A DNA stretch of 64,000 nucleotides, taken from positions 62,001 to 126,000 of the forward strand of contig NZ_JAMXIB010000004.1 in the NCBI RefSeq assembly GCF_024006985.1. The letters run 5' to 3'. Origin of the DNA: Robiginitalea marina (lineage in GTDB: Bacteria; Bacteroidota; Bacteroidia; Flavobacteriales; Flavobacteriaceae). Numbering within the stretch: position 1 is the first letter of the stretch; every line of letters begins with the position of its first letter. The notes below the pieces were generated by a model. That model had not been told where the DNA came from. It did no database searches and was given only the letters and a program-made list of their open reading frames with translations. Shown in pieces: positions 54,052 through 62,260 of this stretch. A program made the translations under genes and the position numbers.

Positions 54052-56475
54052 TTAGTTTTTTATGTACCTGAGTTCAATGGCCTGCCCCTTGCCGGAAACC
54101 TCAAGGGTTCCGTTCTCCCACCTTTGCAGGGCCTCCCCCTCAAGGAGTTCCAAACTCCCTTCCAGGACCCCTTCCAGGTGGAGCAGCAGGTTCCAGTCTT
54201 CGCGGGTTTGTACCACCCGCAGGCGGATGCTGCCCTCCGGATCCTTCTCGTAGAAAACCGATACCCTGTTCTCCCCTATGTGAACATCCTCCAAAGAAGC
54301 CTTCTCCCAGGAAGCAGGCATCTGAGGCCGGAGGCGTACCTGTTTGCGCGAGGCCATCGGGTCGATCCCAAAGAATTGCCGGATGATCGGGACCGCAAAG
54401 CTGTAGCTGTTCCAGGCCTGTGCAATCATGCCATAATCGGGGGAGACTTCGTACATGCTGCCGGGAAAGGCGTAGCTAAAGCTGCGGACCATGCGGTTGA
54501 GGTAGTCCAGGGCCTGGTCGGGCCTTCCGTAATTGTTTTCCGCGATCGCCTGTACCCCGGTGGGCAGGGTCATTACCGCCCCGGTATAAGAAAAGACAGA
54601 GCTCCCCTTGAAGGACCCTTTGTCGTCACCGGCAGTTTCGTCCCGGTCAATGCCCGTGACGAACATCCCAAAGGGATTGGTGAAGTTTCGGGCCGTTTCC
54701 AAAGCCTCCAGGGCTTTGTCCCGGTCGGCAATCCCCATTTCCATAGGGGTGTTCACCACCCAATTATGATGTACCACAAATGGCCTTGGCCGGGGATGCG
54801 GGTTTTGCAGGATCTGGTTCCGGGTCTGCTCCAGTTCCCTCGCCGCCCAGGGTTTGCCCAGGGTGTCGGCCCGGACTATGGCGTCTTCGATTAGCCCCAG
54901 GGCCTGCTGGTCGGTCCCTATAAAATCTGCATAGGACCGGAACGGGGCTGACCAGAACTCCCTGTTGATCCGGGCCTTTAAGGTATCGGCCTGTTGGGCG
55001 TAGGCCCGGGCCAAACTGGTTTCCCCGAGTTCCTCTGCCATAAGGGCGGCATGGGAGAAGGCCGCCTGGGTATAGGAGGCCACGTCTATCATCTCGCTGT
55101 CGAGGCCGTGGATTTCCATCATCCCGAATCCGTCGGGGAATCCGTTTCCATCCCGGTCATTCTCATCCATCAGCCATTGGAGCCCTTTCTTCACCGTGGG
55201 GAAATAGCGCTTCAGGAAGTCGCGGTTGCCATCCCATTTATATACCTGCCAGACCAGGGAGGCGAACTGGGGGGTTTCATTGATATTCCCCGGGTTAAAG
55301 ACCGCCCCGTTGGTCGACATTTCGTGGAGGATCCGCCCATTGCCGTTTACCGCTTCTGAAACGCTGTCGAGCAGGCGGATGGTTTCATAGACGATTTCGC
55401 GTTGCCCGAGGGCCATGTACCCCTGCAGGGCATATTCGCTGTCGACCCCGAACCACCAGGGGTAGTCCGGGATACCGGCCCCGATCCCCCTTCCGATTTC
55501 AGGGACGTCCCGGATCAGCCAGTCGCAATTGTACTTCAGCCATTCAAAGGTTTCGTTCAGCGCGCTGTCGGGGGTGGTAAGTCGAGAACGGGAAGCCAGG
55601 CCGGCGTAACGCTCCCGCTTGGCTATCAGGTCTGCAGAGGCATTTTTCAGGAGGTCTGAAAAAGTGGCTTTGGCTTGCGCTTCATCGCTATAGGATCCTG
55701 CAATGGCGAAGCGGATTGTTTTTTGCCCACCGGGGGGAAGGGTCACGGCATAGGACAGGACTGAACTGGTTTCGTTTCCCGCTTTCCCGGGGGTGTCCAA
55801 AGGCGCTGGGGACTCCCGGCTATCTGCCGGAAGGTCCGAGCCAAAGACCACGAACCAGGGGTTGAGCGAATCTTTGACCACCCAGGCCCCCAGTGCCTCG
55901 TCGAAAGCCGGAAGGTCTTTGCCGTCGGCCATGCCGGTGCGTTCCCCCAACCAGGTCGGACGAAGGTCGGTGTGTCCCACAAAGCCGAACTCCAGGGGCA
56001 TTTCCTTTTGGGAAGTATTCCGAAGGACATACTCCACTACCACGCCCTCTTTCGCGTCGGGCACAAACTGCCATCGCTCAGCCTCCAGGCCCGGCAAGCC
56101 CCGAGAATAGTCGTGGCGCCCCGCCATGGGGTAATTCACAAACCTGTGGGCCCCTTCAAGGGGGTGGGTCACCCCATCGAGGGTCAGGAAGGCTGTGAAC
56201 CCGTCCATCAGTTTAATGGGGTGGTCCCAGATCCCCCCCATTTCCCCTTTGATGTGCCATCCGAGGTCGGGGAAGCTCCCATCCTGGTACCCGACCATAT
56301 ACACCCGGTCTCCGGCTGTCAGGAAGGGGCTCTGCAGGTACTCCTTTTTACCCTCAATGGAGGGCTCCCCCTTCAGGAGGCTGCCTAAGGGCCTATCGGA
56401 AGCCGGCGGGCGTTCCTGGCAGGAAAACATCAGCAAGATGCCCAGGGCGAAGGGGTACAGCGTGGGGAATTTCAT
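54052..56475 (-). CDS. Large lipoprotein with an (alpha/alpha)6 glycosidase-like domain
   Basis: 807 aa. Lipobox (LLMFSC) at the N-terminus, so envelope-anchored. Residues about 25-260 form a beta-sandwich-type domain; residues about 290-720 look like a six-hairpin glycoside hydrolase of the glycogen-debranching/trehalase-like group (YNCDWLIRDVPEIGRGIGAG, YPWWFGVDSEYALQGYMALG, and DENDRDGNGFPDGFGMMEIH with candidate acidic residues). A C-terminal beta domain follows. The substrate and GH family are not certain; an alpha-glucan or other oligosaccharide is a reasonable guess. A TATTTTTA box lies about 35 bases upstream on the minus strand. Confidence 0.8.
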   Translation of the reverse strand: MKFPTLYPFALGILLMFSCQERPPASDRPLGSLLKGEPSIEGKKEYLQSPFLTAGDRVYMVGYQDGSFPDLGWHIKGEMGGIWDHPIKLMDGFTAFLTLDGVTHPLEGAHRFVNYPMAGRHDYSRGLPGLEAERWQFVPDAKEGVVVEYVLRNTSQKEMPLEFGFVGHTDLRPTWLGERTGMADGKDLPAFDEALGAWVVKDSLNPWFVVFGSDLPADSRESPAPLDTPGKAGNETSSVLSYAVTLPPGGQKTIRFAIAGSYSDEAQAKATFSDLLKNASADLIAKRERYAGLASRSRLTTPDSALNETFEWLKYNCDWLIRDVPEIGRGIGAGIPDYPWWFGVDSEYALQGYMALGQREIVYETIRLLDSVSEAVNGNGRILHEMSTNGAVFNPGNINETPQFASLVWQVYKWDGNRDFLKRYFPTVKKGLQWLMDENDRDGNGFPDGFGMMEIHGLDSEMIDVASYTQAAFSHAALMAEELGETSLARAYAQQADTLKARINREFWSAPFRSYADFIGTDQQALGLIEDAIVRADTLGKPWAARELEQTRNQILQNPHPRPRPFVVHHNWVVNTPMEMGIADRDKALEALETARNFTNPFGMFVTGIDRDETAGDDKGSFKGSSVFSYTGAVMTLPTGVQAIAENNYGRPDQALDYLNRMVRSFSYAFPGSMYEVSPDYGMIAQAWNSYSFAVPIIRQFFGIDPMASRKQVRLRPQMPASWEKASLEDVHIGENRVSVFYEKDPEGSIRLRVVQTREDWNLLLHLEGVLEGSLELLEGEALQRWENGTLEVSGKGQAIELRYIKN

Positions 56476-56559
56476 GACCGCATAGGGGTTTAGAGGGTTA
56501 CCATCTCCTAAAAATACGTATTTGGGCGCAGAGTACAGAAAGGGCCAAGGGCAGGGGAC

Positions 56560-56592
56560 AAAAAAAAACAGCCCCGGCGAGGGGGCTGTTTT
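56560..56592 (-). terminator. Intrinsic terminator after RNase G
   Basis: On the minus strand, AAAACAGCCCC pairs with GGGGCTGTTTT (11 base pairs), followed by a T run. It separates rng from the glycosidase-like gene. Confidence 0.85.
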
Positions 56593-56595
56593 GTG

Positions 56596-58143
56596 TTATT
56601 CCAGGGGATTGCCTTCCCGGTCTGTAAACCGGTATTCCAGGTAGGTATAGGCGTCCCTGGGCTGGATTTTGATCCATTTTTTGTGCTCCAGGTACCATTT
56701 GGAACGAATGGAAGGGAATCCTTTGGTAAGGTAGGCGGCAATAAAGGGGTGCGCATTCAGGGTAATGCTCCGCTCCCGACCGCCTGATTTCAGGATTTGC
56801 TCCAGGTCGTAACTGATTTTTTCGATCAGCATGATGGGAGCTTCCACTTCCTGTCCGTCACCGCTGGGGTTGGCTTCCGAGGTCTTGATGTTCACCTCGG
56901 GGCGGACCCTTTGCCGGGTAATCTGCACCAGGCCAAATTTGCTCGGGGGCAGGATTTTGTGCTTCGCACGGTCGTCGGCCATTTCGTCCCGAAGCTTGTT
57001 GAACAACTTCTTACGGTGCTCCGGGCGCGCCATGTCGATAAAATCGATGACGATAATGCCACCCATATCGCGAAGGCGCAATTGCCTGGCAATTTCCGTA
57101 GCCGCAAGGAGGTTGACCTCCAGGGCCGTATCTTCCTGGTTGCGGGCTTTGTTTGACCGGTTTCCGCTGTTCACATCTATTACGTGCAGGGCTTCGGTAT
57201 GTTCGATCACCAGGTAGGCCCCCTTGCTCATGGAGGCTGTCCGTCCGAAGGAAGTTTTGATCTGCCTTTCTATCCCGAATTTTTCAAAAATCGGGACATT
57301 GGAAGTATAGTACTTCACTATGGATTCCTTTTCAGGGGCAATTTCATGCACATAATCCCTGATCTGGGTGTAAAGCGTTTCGTCATCCACATAAATCCCG
57401 GTGAAGGTGTCGTTGAATACGTCCCGCAATATGGAGGAGGCGCGGTTCAGTTCCACCAAAACCTTGGAGGGGGTGGGTGCCTGTTGCAATTTCTTGCACA
57501 TCGACGTCCATTTGGACATCAGATTTTCCAGATCCTTATCTAATTCGGCTACTTTTTTGCCTTCGGCTACTGTCCGGATGATCACTCCAAAACCTTTTGG
57601 CTTGATGCTCTGCACCAGGCGCTTCAACCGGTCCTTTTCCTCTTTGCTGGGGATCTTCTGGGAAACGGAAACCCTGTCCGAGAAGGGAACCATCACCAGG
57701 TACCTCCCGGCAATGGACAGCTCTGAACTGATCCGCGGGCCTTTGGTGGAAATGGGCTCCTTGACAATTTGCACCAGCATGGACTGGTTCGGCTTGACAA
57801 CATCCTTGATGTTGCCATTTTTATCGATGTCATTTTCAACCGGGAAATTCTTGAGGGAGTAATCCCTCAATTTGCCGGAGCGCACCATCTTTATAAACTT
57901 AAGCATGCTGCCCAGCTGAGGCCCGAGGTCGTGGTAGTGCAAAAAGGCGTCCTTTTCGTATCCAACGTCCACAAAGGCTGCGTTTAGCCCGGGAACCGGT
58001 TTTCTTATTTTGGCGACCAGGATGTCTCCCACATTGAAATTGTGGTCGTTTTCATCCTTGTGGAGCTCTATAAGCCTGCCATCTTTGAGTAAGGCAAAAT
58101 CGACGGAATCAGGTCTGGATCTTACGATTAATTCTCTATTCAC
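56596..58143 (-). CDS. rng: Ribonuclease G
   Basis: 515 aa RNase E/G family enzyme that processes rRNA and cuts mRNA. An S1-type domain (about residues 35-120) is followed by the DNase-I-like catalytic region with Asp in HVIDVNSGN and GGIIVIDFIDM. The Cys-pair zinc link (CPxC) found in many RNase E/G proteins is absent; the stretch reads RQRVRPEVNIKTSEANPSG. The start is GTG (58143), which opens the usual N-terminus (NRELIVRSRPDSVDFALLKD). It lies downstream of a terminator that follows the 29-residue peptide gene, and its own promoter is probably in the 146-base gap. Confidence 0.95.
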   Translation of the reverse strand: MNRELIVRSRPDSVDFALLKDGRLIELHKDENDHNFNVGDILVAKIRKPVPGLNAAFVDVGYEKDAFLHYHDLGPQLGSMLKFIKMVRSGKLRDYSLKNFPVENDIDKNGNIKDVVKPNQSMLVQIVKEPISTKGPRISSELSIAGRYLVMVPFSDRVSVSQKIPSKEEKDRLKRLVQSIKPKGFGVIIRTVAEGKKVAELDKDLENLMSKWTSMCKKLQQAPTPSKVLVELNRASSILRDVFNDTFTGIYVDDETLYTQIRDYVHEIAPEKESIVKYYTSNVPIFEKFGIERQIKTSFGRTASMSKGAYLVIEHTEALHVIDVNSGNRSNKARNQEDTALEVNLLAATEIARQLRLRDMGGIIVIDFIDMARPEHRKKLFNKLRDEMADDRAKHKILPPSKFGLVQITRQRVRPEVNIKTSEANPSGDGQEVEAPIMLIEKISYDLEQILKSGGRERSITLNAHPFIAAYLTKGFPSIRSKWYLEHKKWIKIQPRDAYTYLEYRFTDREGNPLE

Positions 58144-58270
58144 CTGATTTGATTTAGTTCCACTTTCCGTAGAAAATGAAAGGATTAAACAATATAAGTA
58201 TACAGGTTGTATCGTAAACCCGTCGAAATCCTCGAAAGAATTTCTATGTCAATGAACGTATAGAAAAAAG

Positions 58271-58299
58271 GAAAAAGTAGTTGTTGGAACTACTTTTTC
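58271..58299 (-). terminator. Terminator overlapping the end of the 29-residue peptide gene
   Basis: A 12-base-pair perfect stem (58271-58282 with 58288-58299, loop of 5) whose upstream arm includes the stop codon of the small gene on the minus strand; a T-rich stretch follows on that strand. It would end transcription from HU and the small gene before rng. Confidence 0.75.
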
Positions 58300-58379
58300 T
58301 TGTGTCGGTTAGCTCTCCTTCTCTTTTTGCGTTTGTGGGTCGCTACCTTATGTCTTTTTCTTTTTTTACCACTCGGCAT
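58290..58379 (-). CDS. 29-residue basic ribosomal-type peptide
   Basis: A short minus-strand frame opens at 58379 with MPSGKKRKRHKVATHKRKK and ends at 58290 with TAG. It is 29 aa long and almost two-thirds Lys, Arg or His, with no acidic residue, as in small ribosomal proteins. It lies between HU and RNase G. Homologues of this peptide are conserved in Bacteroidetes (recalled, not checked). The additional ribosomal protein bL38, reported from a Flavobacterium johnsoniae ribosome structure, may be this peptide, but I cannot confirm the identity from sequence alone. Confidence 0.8.
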   Translation of the reverse strand: MPSGKKRKRHKVATHKRKKRRRANRHKKK

Positions 58380-58398
58380 AGCTCAGTTTTAACGGTTA

Positions 58399-58689
58399 CT
58401 ATTTAACCTGCACGTTGCTCTTCACTCCTTCGACAAACACCTTGGCAGGTTTAAAGGCCGGAATATTGTGAGCAGGTATTTTGATGGTTGTATTTTTGGA
58501 AATGTTCCTTCCTGTCTTTTCAGCACGGGTTTTGATGATAAAACTGCCAAAGCCCCTGAGATATACATTGTCGCCGTTTTCCAAAGAGGACTTTACTTCT
58601 TCCATAAAGCTCTCCACAGTAGCCTGTACATCTCCTTTTTCCATTCCCAGTTTTTCTGAGATCCTCGATACGATATCCGCTTTCGTCAT
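58399..58689 (-). CDS. HU family DNA-binding protein
   Basis: 96 aa nucleoid protein. Starts MTKADIVSRISEKLGMEKGD and has the DNA-binding beta-arm around RGFGSFIIKTRAEKTGRNIS and HNIPAFKPAKVF. It bends and compacts DNA. The small basic peptide gene follows after 19 bases, so the two are probably co-transcribed, and both products would be made in large amounts. A TATATTTG box lies 28 bases upstream. HU versus IHF subunit cannot be separated with certainty. Confidence 0.95.
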   Translation of the reverse strand: MTKADIVSRISEKLGMEKGDVQATVESFMEEVKSSLENGDNVYLRGFGSFIIKTRAEKTGRNISKNTTIKIPAHNIPAFKPAKVFVEGVKSNVQVK

Positions 58690-58717
58690 TTTAAATTATC
58701 TGTAGGTTTCAGGGTTG

Positions 58718-58725
58718 CAAATATA
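58718..58725 (-). promoter_or_regulatory. -7 box for the HU gene
   Basis: Minus-strand TATATTTG (TAnnTTTG) in an AT-rich stretch, 28 bases upstream of the ATG. Confidence 0.5.
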
Positions 58726-58807
58726 TAAATATTATTCAATTTTTTTTCCTGCCCCTTCATTTTTAAGTCCTTAAATACAGTTAGTTTTGGATCCCTGTTA
58801 AAGACCC

Positions 58808-59860
58808 ATGGAATTTTCGGATGTAATTCTCGCCTGGTACCGCACCCATAAAAGGGATCTGCCCTGGAGAAATACCCGGGATCCTTACCCTATCTGGCTC
58901 TCTGAAATCATGCTCCAGCAGACCAGGGTCGCCCAGGGCCTGCCCTATTTCCTGAAGTTCATGGAGCATTTCCCCACGGTGGGAGACCTGGCGGCTGCCC
59001 CCGAAGAAGAAGTCCTGAAGCTCTGGCAGGGCCTGGGGTATTACTCCCGGGCGCGGAACCTGCATGCCGCGGCCAAAACCATTTCCAGGGAATATGAGGG
59101 CAATTTCCCGCAGACGTATGAAGGACTCCTTAAACTAAAAGGCGTGGGGGCCTATACGGCCGCGGCAATCAGTTCTATTTGTTTCCAAGAGCCCAACCCG
59201 GTGGTAGACGGGAATGTGTACCGGGTACTGAGCCGGTATTTCGGGGTCGACCTTCCGGTCAACGCCCCGGAGGGGATGCGTTATTTCGCCAAACTGGCCC
59301 GGGAAGTAATGGATGCAGAGCAAATCGGGGATTACAACCAGGGGCTGATGGAATTTGGCGCCCTGCAATGCGTTCCCCGGAACCCCGATTGTGCGGCCTG
59401 CCCCCTGGGCGGGGGTTGTGAGGCAGTCCGCCAGGGCAGGGTGGGCGAACTCCCGGTCAAGCTGCCGAAGAAGGGGGTGCGCACGAGGTATTTCAACTAC
59501 CTGTTCCCCGTGGATCGGGAATTCCGGACCCTGCTTACCCGCCGCAATGGACCTGGAATCTGGGAGGGGTTGTTCGAATTTCCCCTGGTGGAATCGGGGG
59601 GCGTCGTCCCCGAGGATGGGATCAGGGCCCTCCTGCCCGGGGCAGGGATACAGGGGCTGGGCGAAGCCACGGATGTGGTGCGATTCAACCCGAACCCCAT
59701 CATCCACAAACTCTCCCATCAACACCTTTACGTAACCTTCTGGATCGTGCACCTCCCCGGTTCCCTGGAAGGCGCGGTGCCCATTTCCCAAATGCATTCC
59801 TACCCCGTTCCCGTGCTGATTGCAAATTTCATGGAAACGGTTAAAAATTCGTACTTTTGA
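58808..59860 (+). CDS. mutY: A/G-specific adenine DNA glycosylase
   Basis: 350 aa. Removes adenine mispaired with 8-oxoguanine. Seen: WLSEIMLQQTRVAQ (catalytic Glu), helix-hairpin-helix LKGVGAYTAAAIS, catalytic Asp in PVVDGNVYRVLSR and the iron-sulfur motif C-x6-C-x2-C-x5-C (CVPRNPDCAACPLGGGC). The C-terminal NUDIX-like domain (about residues 230-345) is present. It is followed after 15 bases by ssb, and then gldE and gldD, an order known from other flavobacteria. Confidence 0.97.
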   Translation: MEFSDVILAWYRTHKRDLPWRNTRDPYPIWLSEIMLQQTRVAQGLPYFLKFMEHFPTVGDLAAAPEEEVLKLWQGLGYYSRARNLHAAAKTISREYEGNFPQTYEGLLKLKGVGAYTAAAISSICFQEPNPVVDGNVYRVLSRYFGVDLPVNAPEGMRYFAKLAREVMDAEQIGDYNQGLMEFGALQCVPRNPDCAACPLGGGCEAVRQGRVGELPVKLPKKGVRTRYFNYLFPVDREFRTLLTRRNGPGIWEGLFEFPLVESGGVVPEDGIRALLPGAGIQGLGEATDVVRFNPNPIIHKLSHQHLYVTFWIVHLPGSLEGAVPISQMHSYPVPVLIANFMETVKNSYF

Positions 59861-59875
59861 CCGAAGGGAAATTCT

Positions 59876-60340
59876 ATGAGCGGAACATTAAATAAAGTAA
59901 TGCTGATTGGCCATCTGGGAGACGAGGTCAAGTTACACTATTTTGAAGGCGGCAATTGCATCGGGCGATTCCCGATCGCCACCAATGAGACCTACACCAA
60001 TCGCCAGACGGGTGAAAAGGTCACCAATACCGAATGGCACAATATTGTGGTGCGCAACAAAGCTGCGGAAATCTGTGAGAAATACCTCAGCAAGGGCGAC
60101 CTGATCTACGTGGAAGGACGCCTGAAGACCCGGCAGTGGCAGGGCGAGGACGGGGCAACCCGGTACTCCACCGAGGTACAGGTCACTGATTTTACCTTCC
60201 TCTCCAACAAGGGAGGGGAAGAGGCCAGGGGTGCCTCCCCGGCATCCAACATGGGAAGCGGCGTTTCCCAGGGGCCGGCTGCCGGAAAAACTCCCCCGAG
60301 GGCGGAACCCCCGGAGGAAGAGGACGACCTGCCTTTTTAA
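59876..60340 (+). CDS. ssb: Single-stranded DNA-binding protein
   Basis: 154 aa. N-terminal OB-fold (MLIGHLGDEVKLHYFEGG, TNTEWHNIVVRNKAAEICEK, YVEGRLKTRQWQGEDGATRY), a flexible Gly/Pro-rich linker and an acidic C-terminal tip ending DDLPF, which recruits repair and replication partners. It lies 15 bases after mutY, and gldE follows after 19 bases. Confidence 0.96.
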   Translation: MSGTLNKVMLIGHLGDEVKLHYFEGGNCIGRFPIATNETYTNRQTGEKVTNTEWHNIVVRNKAAEICEKYLSKGDLIYVEGRLKTRQWQGEDGATRYSTEVQVTDFTFLSNKGGEEARGASPASNMGSGVSQGPAAGKTPPRAEPPEEEDDLPF

Positions 60341-60359
60341 GTAACCAAATACCAAGCAC

Positions 60360-61688
60360 TTGGACCCTGACCCCCTAAGCGCTCTCTTCCTCGGGATGGC
60401 TCCCGACGCCTACCTGATCCTGAAGTTTACCTTGTTGGTGGTAATGTTGCTGTGTTCCGGCCTGATTTCAGGGGCGGAAGTCGCCTTTTTTGGCTTGTCG
60501 CAGACTGAGCTGAATGAAATCAAGGCTTCCGGGGATGCCAAGGGCAAAGTTATCCACAACCTGCTGGAAAAGCCGCGGAAACTCCTCGCTACGGTCCTGA
60601 TCGCCAATAACGCCATCAACATTGGGATTGTACTGCTTTTGAATGATATTGGGGACACCCTCTTTGCGGGCATTGACCAGGTTTTCCTGGGGGTCCTCTC
60701 CGCCAGGTTTTTACTGGAAGTGGTGCTCGCGACCTTCCTGATCCTTTTGTTCGGGGAAATCCTGCCCAAGATCTACGCGAACCGAAACCGCCGTGCTTTT
60801 GCCCTGCGGATGACCTATGCCATCAGGGTACTCGACATCCTGTTCACCCCGGTGACCAGCCCCATGCGGAAGGGGAGCCTGCTCCTCTACAAATACCTGG
60901 GGAAACAGAAATCGAACCTCAGTGTAGACCACCTTTCACAGGCCCTGGAACTGACTTCCGAAGGCGACACCACCCGGGAGGAACAAAAGATCCTGCAGGG
61001 AATTGTTTCTTTTGGCAATACCGACACCAAGCAGGTCATGCGACCGCGGATCGATATTTTCGCCCTGAACGAATCCATGAAGTATTCCGAGGTGCTGGAA
61101 GAGATCCAGAAAAACGGCTATTCCCGCATCCCGGTGTACAACGAGAACCTCGACAACGTCCTGGGGGTGTTGTACGTCAAGGACCTGCTTCCTTACCTGG
61201 ATCGGAAGTCCTTCAACTGGGTTTCCCTGATCAGGGAGCCCTTCTTTGTCCCCGAGAACAAGAAACTGGATGACCTCCTGCTGGAATTCCAGAACAAAAA
61301 AAACCACCTGGCCATTGTGGTGGATGAATTCGGGGGCACCTCCGGAATCGTTACCCTGGAAGATGTCATCGAAGAAATTGTAGGCGACATCAGCGATGAG
61401 TTCGATGACGAGGACCTGGTCTATTCCAAACTCGACGATTACAACTACGTTTTCGAGGGCAAGACCAACCTGAAGGACTTTTACAAGGTCATCCACCTGG
61501 AAGACCCTGTGGAATTTGAGAACCGGAAGGGCGAATCGGAAACGGTGGCAGGCTTTGTCCTGGAAATTGCCGGGGATTTCCCCCGGAAGGGCGAGAAAGT
61601 ACCCTTTAACGGATACCAGTTTATGGTGGAAAGCATGGACCGGAAACGACTCAAACAAATAAAAGTGACCCTCCCCCATGAGAAATAA
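60360..61688 (+). CDS. gldE: Gliding motility-associated protein GldE (CNNM/CBS family)
   Basis: 442 aa. Four transmembrane segments in a DUF21/CNNM domain (FTLLVVMLLCSGLISGAEVA ... FLILLFGEILPKIYANRNRR), a CBS pair (about residues 215-345, MRPRIDIFALNESMKYSEV, VVDEFGGTSGIVTLEDVIEE) and a CorC-type C-terminal domain. In Flavobacterium, GldE suppresses gldB defects and acts with GldD (known). The family includes metal or CBS-linked transporters. The start is TTG 60360 (reading MDPDPLSAL), which matches known GldE N-termini; an ATG at 60396 is the alternative. It overlaps gldD by 11 bases. Confidence 0.92.
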   Translation: MDPDPLSALFLGMAPDAYLILKFTLLVVMLLCSGLISGAEVAFFGLSQTELNEIKASGDAKGKVIHNLLEKPRKLLATVLIANNAINIGIVLLLNDIGDTLFAGIDQVFLGVLSARFLLEVVLATFLILLFGEILPKIYANRNRRAFALRMTYAIRVLDILFTPVTSPMRKGSLLLYKYLGKQKSNLSVDHLSQALELTSEGDTTREEQKILQGIVSFGNTDTKQVMRPRIDIFALNESMKYSEVLEEIQKNGYSRIPVYNENLDNVLGVLYVKDLLPYLDRKSFNWVSLIREPFFVPENKKLDDLLLEFQNKKNHLAIVVDEFGGTSGIVTLEDVIEEIVGDISDEFDDEDLVYSKLDDYNYVFEGKTNLKDFYKVIHLEDPVEFENRKGESETVAGFVLEIAGDFPRKGEKVPFNGYQFMVESMDRKRLKQIKVTLPHEK

Positions 61689-62238
61689 CCTCCTCCTTCT
61701 GGGCTGCTGCCTGGTACTTGGCCTCCTGTGTTCCTGCAAGGAAGACCCCCAGCCCAAACCCCGGGCCCTGTTGCGGCTCGAGTATCCCCGCCCGGCTTAT
61801 CGCCTGATGGATGCGCCCTGCCCCTTTGAGTTTGAGTATAACCAGATGGCCGTTGCCGGGCTGAGGGAAGGCTGCGATATGGTCCTGGACTACCGCCCCA
61901 TGAACGGATCGGTGTACCTGACCTATAAGCCGGTGGAGGGAAACCTCAGGGAATTGCTCTCGGATGCACAGAAACTCTCGTACCAACATGTGGTGAAGGC
62001 CGACAATATTGTGGAGCAGCCCTATGTAAACGAGCAGGAACGCGTCTATGGCATGTTTTATGAAGTGCGGGGCGATGCCGCCTCCCAGTCGCAGTTTTAC
62101 GTCACCGACAGCACCCGGCATTTTGTTACCGGATCGGTGTATTTTTACGCCAAGCCCAATTATGATTCCATCCTGCCGGCAGCTTCCTACCTGCAGCAAG
62201 ACATCCGCCGCATCATGGAAACCATCCGATGGAAATAG
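61678..62238 (+). CDS. gldD: Gliding motility lipoprotein GldD
   Basis: 186 aa. Signal peptide and lipobox (GLLCSCKEDP), followed by RALLRLEYPRPAYRLMDAPC and a beta-rich body ending with YLQQDIRRIMETIRWK. GldD is required for gliding in Flavobacterium johnsoniae (known) and is probably an envelope part of the motility apparatus. The 5' end overlaps gldE by 11 bases, so translation is likely coupled. Confidence 0.92.
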   Translation: MRNNLLLLGCCLVLGLLCSCKEDPQPKPRALLRLEYPRPAYRLMDAPCPFEFEYNQMAVAGLREGCDMVLDYRPMNGSVYLTYKPVEGNLRELLSDAQKLSYQHVVKADNIVEQPYVNEQERVYGMFYEVRGDAASQSQFYVTDSTRHFVTGSVYFYAKPNYDSILPAASYLQQDIRRIMETIRWK

Positions 62239-62260
62239 GCATGCTTTCAAAAGACCTCAG

